From positions 205,165,741 to 205,229,740 of the forward strand of contig CM041465.1 in the NCBI GenBank assembly GCA_023213395.1: DNA of 64,000 bases, written 5' to 3'. The translations under genes were made by a program, and so were the position numbers. The notes under the pieces are model-generated. The model was not told the origin of the DNA and made no database searches. It was given only the letters and a program-made list of their open reading frames with translations. Of this stretch, positions 58,114-64,000 are shown one piece after another. Within the stretch, counting starts at the first letter, position 1. Each line of letters opens with the position of its first letter. The DNA is from Cycas panzhihuaensis (Eukaryota; Cycadophyta).

Positions 58114-58329
58114 GCATTACTGATAGCGCCTGCAATGCTTTTGTATAAATAGGAATGGTAATAATATAGTGAGGTAATTCCTGACAGCAACAATGTAGCT
58201 CCATCAACAGTATATGGGGCTGAGCATCTTCTTCACCTTTCTGTGAAGCTGCATAAGCTATTGGTCTATGTGAACATGGAGGAGGAAGCCTTGACACAAT
58301 TGCAACAAAAGTTGCTAGATTTTTTTTAA
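58114..58329 (+). pseudogene. Fragment of an MRG-domain gene (MRG15/MORF4-like chromatin reader), C-terminal exon
   Basis: The frame opens after an AG acceptor-like junction with ALLIAPAMLLYK, then (after stops where Lys, Gln and Gln fit) YSEVIPDSNNVAPSTVYGAE, HLLHLSVKLHKLLVYVNMEE and EALTQLQQKLLDFF. This matches the C-terminal half of the MRG domain of plant MRG1/MRG2, in which ALP-MLLYK-ER-QY, PS-VYGAEHLLRLFVKLPELL and L--LL-DFL follow in this order. MRG proteins bind methylated H3K36 and partner with histone acetyltransferases. The fragment is antisense to the surrounding retroelement, lacks the chromodomain part, and has at least three stops. The intron-like upstream edge suggests a genomic piece and not a cDNA copy. 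Confidence 0.7.
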
Positions 58330-59250
58330 GTTAAAAAAAAAAAACAAAGAAGTTTTTTCTTTTCGAGCTGGAAGGTGTAGTTCCACCAGGGTGTTGCCAA
58401 GAAGAAATGAACAGTGCTGGACTATGATTAGGATTTTGTTTATGCACTTTTCATTACCTGATGTAAATGATTTATTAGAGATTTTTTTTTCTTTGGATAG
58501 ATCCTAATACAGATCATTAAAAAAGTTATGGGTTTGTAAACTTTTTTTAATTCCCATAATAGTTTATGTAAAAGTTGTTGTTATCTTGTGCTAACTTGAG
58601 TTAAAGTATAGATTTGAATCTCTTCAAACATGGATATGTTTATAATTTTTGTTTTATGGCAGTTTGGAATGAGTCAATATTTTAAATTGAACCCTAACTC
58701 TATTTATCAGATAGAGCACCTCAAATGTAAGTGGGGTTTTACTAGTTTATAATAAGTAGATGATGCCCATATGTAGGTAGAATAAATAACATACAACAAG
58801 AAGGGGTTTGTAATACGAATAAACACCCAACAAGGAAAATCAAATGTTTTGAACATAACAGATCTTTGGTATATTAGAGGATCCAATTTGCTGACTAATA
58901 ATGATGGAAACTTGAATCTTATGGGATACCAGATGATGTAAATATATCGATGAGGATAAATTAATAAAATAAGAAGTACATATATTTGTATTCAAAAAAA
59001 AAAATTGTAGTTTATTTTATGAGTTTATTCCAAAAAAAGGAAAAATTTTTAGTTGAAAGAGAATATTTATTAGCAAATATGTCAGCCTATGTACAAAGTA
59101 TTATCTTGAAACTTCAATACTATCTTTATTTGAAGCATTCAAAAGGGGATTTCACAGAAATTTCTTCAAATAATAATAGTAAAAAATACTTAATGGAGGA
59201 ATATACTCATACAACATAGTCACAATATTAAGAAAATTTTCAAATATTTT
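58330..59250. other. Sequence downstream of the MRG fragment; no gene seen
   Basis: The first 200 bases may be further MRG gene sequence: another frame gives a QKNQRSFF-like piece and the text to about 58,530 could be 3' untranslated region. The remainder is AT-rich. A 77-codon frame at 58,986-59,219 is not recognised. Confidence 0.35.
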
Positions 59251-59379
59251 AAAGAGAATATATCAGAAAAAATGCATATGTATTTGTATTTGAAAATTTT
59301 TAAAATATGTTATACATATATAAAAAAAAAGTGTTTAAATCTAAAAAAATAACTGAAGAACCTGGAAATGTAGTTGTAG

Positions 59380-60790
59380 TTGATTTCTTCAAGCTTTCAA
59401 ATACATTCTCTAATAGATAGATCTACTGTATGTGCTTCAAAAAATTACATATCTAAAAAAAACTTGACAAATATTACAGATCTGAAATAAATCAACTAGC
59501 AAATGGTGTAATAGTTGCTAAAATAAATAGATCTATAATGAAATATAGTATATCTGAATAAAATATATCAGAAAATAGTGAAAAACTTAATAAAATAAGC
59601 AGATCTAAAAAGAAATATAGTAGATTTTAGAAAACTATGGTAGATCTTAGAGTAAAAATTACAGATCTTGAAGAAAACTTGTATGAATCTTATATGCAAC
59701 TGATCTCCTTCATAGATTTATAAAAAATATTAGATAAATAGATAAAAATATACTTGTAAACTATCAAATATGTGATGAAAACTATAGATTTGAAAAAATA
59801 TAACTTAAATATGAGAAAAAACTTAAATAAATATAGCTTGCTGCTAAAATCTGTTGATCTCCTTTGTAGATCTGGAAATATAGCTAAGAATCTGCTAAAA
59901 AATGGTGAAATATATGATATAAAAATGTATATATGAAGAAATATAGTTCAAATCTAAGAAAAATTTAAGTAAATATTGCATGCAGCTACAATCCTATATA
60001 GATATGCAGAAATATAGGATAAATAGATAGAAATCTACTTGAAAAATTCTAAATATTTGATAAAAAAATGTAGATATGAGAAAATATATCATAAATATGA
60101 AGAAAACTTGTATAAATCTTGCATGTAACTGAAAATCCTTCACAAATCTTTGAAATAATGTAGCTTGTAGCTGAAATCTATTGATCTCCTTCGTAGAACT
60201 GGAAATATAGACAAGAATCTGCCAAAAAATAGTGAAACATATGATAAAAAATTATAGATTTAAAGAAATATAGCTCAAATCTAAGAAAAAAACTTGAATA
60301 AATATAGCTTACTACTGAAATCCTTCACAAATCTTTAAAAAAATGTAGCTTATAGCTGAAATCTGCTGATCTCCTTCATAGATATGGAAATATAGATAGG
60401 AATCTGCCAAAAAAATGGTGAAATATATGATAAAAAATATAGATTTAAAGAACTATAGCTCAAATTTGAGAAAACACTTAGATAAATATAACTTGCTACT
60501 GAAATTCTTCACAAATCTTTGAAAAAATATAGTTAGTAGCTAAAATCCTTTATAAATCTACATAAATCTGTGAAAAAAATATGAAATATACTTATTATAT
60601 CATAAATATAACTCAATAATAATTAAATCTGCTGAAATAATATAAAACACTTATTGAAAAAATTTATAGAAAATGAATATAACAAGTATTTTGCTCGTGA
60701 GTAAATCTGCTTCAAAAATGTCAATAAATCTTGTTACTCTTCAAAGAAACTTTAGCAGGCTAGTAATTATCTACTCTGCTACTAAATGAA
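59380..60790 (-). repeat. Degenerate tandem repeats next to the primer site
   Basis: TGATCTCCTT-GTAGA-CTGG-like words recur at 59,701, 59,855, 60,182 and 60,367, each followed by GAAATATAG, AATCTGC-AAAAAATGGTGAAATATATGA and AGAAATATAGCTCAAATCT. The clearest spacing is 185 bases between the last two. Satellite-like leader repeats next to the primer site occur in several large plant LTR elements. No coding content. Confidence 0.75.
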
Positions 60791-60813
60791 GGAAAATAAT
60801 GTAGCCCCAAGTA

Positions 60814-60866
60814 GCTCTGATACCAATTATTGGAAATAGAATATAGCTAAACTATGCTCTGATACA
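60814..60866 (-). promoter_or_regulatory. Two primer-binding-site motifs of the non-autonomous element
   Basis: GCTCTGATACCA at 60,814-60,825 is an exact complement-strand match to TGGTATCAGAGC; GCTCTGATACA at 60,856-60,866 is a second, near copy. The first is the better primer site; the second lies closer to the point where the two LTRs stop matching (60,884). Which one marks the real LTR end is open. Confidence 0.8.
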
Positions 60867-60883
60867 AAATATAGGAAAAATAT

Positions 60884-61266
60884 TACAGGAGAATAGGGCA
60901 GAATATAGAATAATATTTAATAGATCAATAGATCAATACATTCTTGTAGCATAAACACATGAAACTTCTATATTCAATCCATTGTGAGAAGTGAGCATTA
61001 CAAATTTCACAAATAAGGGCAGTGTCTAAAGACATTAAGGTTGTACACCCCTTAATATTTATAATTTTAGGGGAGGAGGGAAACTCCTTAACCCCTGAAA
61101 TTTAAATTAATAATAAAATAATGATAACTTAACTCAAATAAAACTAACTCAAATTAACCTTAACTTACCTACACATGTTGAGTACCCACATGTATAAAAT
61201 GAGGTTGATGATGTGTACAATCATGGTTGGAAGGTGGGAGTGGAGTGATGATGATTAACTCTAATA
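60884..61266 (-). repeat. 5' LTR (copy A) of the non-autonomous element
   Basis: Matches copy B throughout; the right end reads AACTCTAATA where B has AACTCCAACA. It may extend left to about 60,827, directly against the better primer site. It ends in (TA)n sequence. Confidence 0.85.
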
Positions 61267-61350
61267 TATATATATATATATGTATATATGTAAATATAGA
61301 TATAGATATATATACATACATGCATCTCTCTCTCTCCCTCTCTTTCTCTT

Positions 61351-61386
<36 letters not shown>

Positions 61387-61455
61387 TACACACACACACA
61401 CACACACACATACACATATATATACATACATATATACATACATACATATATATAT
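61267..61455. repeat. Compound (TA)/(CT)/(CA) microsatellite
   Basis: TA, then TCTCTC with CCTC, then TATA and CACA blocks, then TACATA. Composition is the same as at 47,177-47,865, consistent with one microsatellite split by the LTR element. Confidence 0.95.
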
Positions 61456-62760
61456 TTCTCATGTGTGTTAAAGTTGCAGTGCAAGTGAGGATTTTGAGCA
61501 TCATCTTTATTGAGTGCTCATTCATTAAAGGCTTCTCTACCTGTAACATTTCTATCTCTTCATCAATCTTATGTAATTATAATACAAGTGGTCATTTAAT
61601 CACAATAGCTAATCCATGCCATAAAAATATCTTTATTTAACCTTTATTTACGATGCTTATGGTTGATGCATCTAATGTATGGTGGTTTATATAACCCCTT
61701 TGCTAGTCTTTAGATCATTTAATCTTTTGCATGATTTGCCCATAAGTCTGCCTTTATTCTGAGGTGAGTTCCATGCATGCTTTCATAGGGATGATTGCCT
61801 TTCTTTCTAGTTTATTGCATCCCATGTTAAGGTGAGTTTTGACTGCTCTCTTACCCTCGCCAGTGATTTTCCTCTTATGTTTACCCAAGACATCACTTAT
61901 TTTTTATTCCTCTCTATAGCTCTTCACCACAGAGCCTTTCATGTTTTAAGCTTAACTAGTTTCTTTCAAGAGCTATACTTTATTTCATTCGAGTTGATAA
62001 GTAACTCTACTCTACTAACTTCTATCTCTGCTAATGGGCTTTGAATGACAAACCACTTTCATGATGTTATCTTTACATGTGTCTTGTATATGGGGATTCA
62101 TTTCATAACATGTGGCATATAATATTTATTTTTTTATTTAATTATACATATATATTTTTAAATACCCTTTCATTATTTTCATCCTACTAAATAAGTTACA
62201 AAAGAGAGTTCTTTCAATATTAGATTTGAAGGGTTAATACAATCATAATAAACTTTTCTAGCTGTCCAAATTTTTTTCTTTCATGTTTTATAAATGTAAA
62301 TATTTTTTTCAAACCCTTCAAGGATTGTACAGGTAGAAGCAATTAAAAAAAGTGATATTTTTCTTTAGTAAGCTTCATCATTTTTACTTCTCTTCTTTGT
62401 TACTTACTTTTCTCTTCACTTGTAAATAGATTTTTCATCAACATGGAGTCATTTTTTAACCCTGTGGATGGTAAAAAATGCTTCTTCAATTATTGTACAT
62501 GACTCCTCTATAATTTACCCAGTACCATGTAAAGGGTATACTATACATCAACTAAATGTGCTTAAATCTTTAGCTTCAAACACATATTTATAACCTTTAA
62601 CAACAAAACTTGCATGCTAAAAATTGGGTTGGCATGTACTAATAATTAGATCATAAGTAAAAAAAAAACTCTTATTTTTGCCATTAATTTATCTTACATA
62701 TAGCCTCAAAAATTAGGAATAAATCAACCTCAAATATATCAAAATATGACAGTCAATTAG
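61456..62760. other. No gene seen
   Basis: Ordinary AT-rich sequence. The 70-codon plus frame at 61,832-62,044 is rich in Phe/Leu/Ser and has no recognisable motif. Confidence 0.5.
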
Positions 62761-62763
62761 CCC

Positions 62764-62989
62764 CTAAATACTCAATAAGCTTGTAATAAAATAACCCTTT
62801 AGAAAATTATCTTTGTGCTTATGGAAATGATCCCAAGTATCTTTAAAAGTAGTATTATGATAGGTCAAAATAGGCATTAATAATGGTTCCAATAATATGA
62901 CAAATCTATAATAAAAATAGCTTTGAAAATAACAAATAATAGGCTTAAAATTTATTCTCCCAAGGATCTCTCCATTAGTTATGATACCA
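62764..62989 (-). pseudogene. Gag-like start of a further LTR element (candidate)
   Basis: Minus-strand reading after the primer-site-like TGGTATCATA (62,980-62,989) gives ITNGEILGRINFKPI, then LLEPLLMPILTYHNTTFKDTWDHFHKHKDNFL. The K-TWD-F---KD-F part resembles the A-E-W--L-------- block of Copia gag. The frame runs uninterrupted back through the primer site into the LTR, as such short frames can. The assignment is weak. Confidence 0.35.
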
Positions 62990-62991
62990 TA

Positions 62992-63316
62992 TATTAGAAA
63001 TAAATTTGTGGATAAATAAGAGATCAAAGAAGGATAGGAATGAAATCAACAAAGATGAAATATAAACATAAGAAAGAACATAAAATTGGTAGAAGAATGA
63101 TTACCCTTCAAAAAATTAAGTTGAATGTATATACATATTTATAAGACCACTTGACCTCTTGTCCAACCAATAGAGTGCATAACCCCTATGTCCACCAATG
63201 GGATAATACATGGATATTTAAGCATAGACATGCATCTTAAAATACTCATAATATTATATTGAGAGAGTGGGGGGACTCAACTTGGCTCATACATAGCTAT
63301 AATATATAATTAGACA
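62992..63316 (-). repeat. Possible LTR of that element
   Basis: Minus sense begins TGTCTAATTATA (63,316) and ends near TTTCTAATA, immediately followed by TGGTATCATA, a Met-tRNA-type primer site. Length (about 325 bases) and layout fit an LTR. No partner copy is in the window. Confidence 0.4.
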
Positions 63317-63355
63317 TTACACCCAATAAGTAAGACATACCTTATTCTATATTTT

Positions 63356-64000
<645 letters not shown>

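Larger units (their letters stand above)
47866..61266 (-). mobile_element. Non-autonomous LTR retrotransposon (gag only, long leader), with nested LINE
   Basis: Left LTR (47,866-48,259) and right LTR (60,884-61,266) are strongly alike, both containing GGAGAATAGGGCAGA, AATAGATCAATAGATCAATACA, CATGAAACTTCTATATT and GTGGAGTGAT. For minus orientation, a purine tract sits right of the left LTR and Met-tRNA primer sites sit left of the right LTR, both as required. Between them only a gag remnant is seen; protease, integrase and reverse transcriptase are absent. Without the LINE (6.3 kb) the element is about 7 kb, mostly leader. Flanks on both sides are microsatellite. Confidence 0.8.

Overview
The window looks like repeat-dominated intergenic DNA from a plant nuclear genome, probably a large one. 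It is strongly AT-rich and holds no intact host gene. Almost every recognisable coding stretch is a decayed retroelement of a plant type: chromodomain Ty3/gypsy, Copia, Tat-like Ty3 with an RNase H of the archaeal kind, and L1-type LINEs with a C-terminal RNase H. Species cannot be fixed from the sequence. A gymnosperm or other large-genome seed plant is an inference from the density and age of the elements.

Layout. 1-2,480: LTR, gag remnant and leader of a minus-strand non-autonomous LTR element. 2,506-2,660: (TA)n. 2.9-11.9 kb: a more GC-rich block with a tRNA-like SINE head, a minus-strand RNase H, a plus-strand plant-mobile-domain-like gene and a minus-strand integrase. 12-15.2 kb: nothing recognised, then a 258-bp-period direct repeat. 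About 16.3-22.4 kb: an old minus-strand LINE with ORF1, endonuclease, reverse transcriptase, zf-RVT and RNase H. 22.4-27.4 kb: nothing recognised.

About 27.5-42.3 kb is a three-level nest. A minus-strand Ty3 element is split by a plus-strand chromodomain Ty3 element (27,879-38,828), and that one is split by a Copia element (33,109-37,346). Both junctions carry 5-bp target duplications, and the host reading frame is restored when the insert is removed. 42.3-47.2 kb holds a possible antisense gag trail and a GC-rich LTR-like fragment, followed by a (CA/TA/TG)n microsatellite.

47,866-61,266 reads as one minus-strand non-autonomous LTR element with gag only and a very long leader. It apparently landed in the microsatellite. 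Inside its leader are a full-length LINE (49,734-56,082, 18-bp target duplications, ORF1 and ORF2 without frameshifts but with 13 internal stops) and an antisense piece of a host MRG-domain chromatin gene (58,114-58,329). 61.3-64 kb holds microsatellite DNA, a possible further LTR-element head, and a (TA)n array that runs off the window.

Nothing here is likely to make a working protein. The main interest is the history the sequence preserves: nested insertions, duplicated primer sites inside LTRs, gene-fragment capture, an antisense gene next to a Tat-type integrase, and a strong bias of nonsense mutations to TAG.
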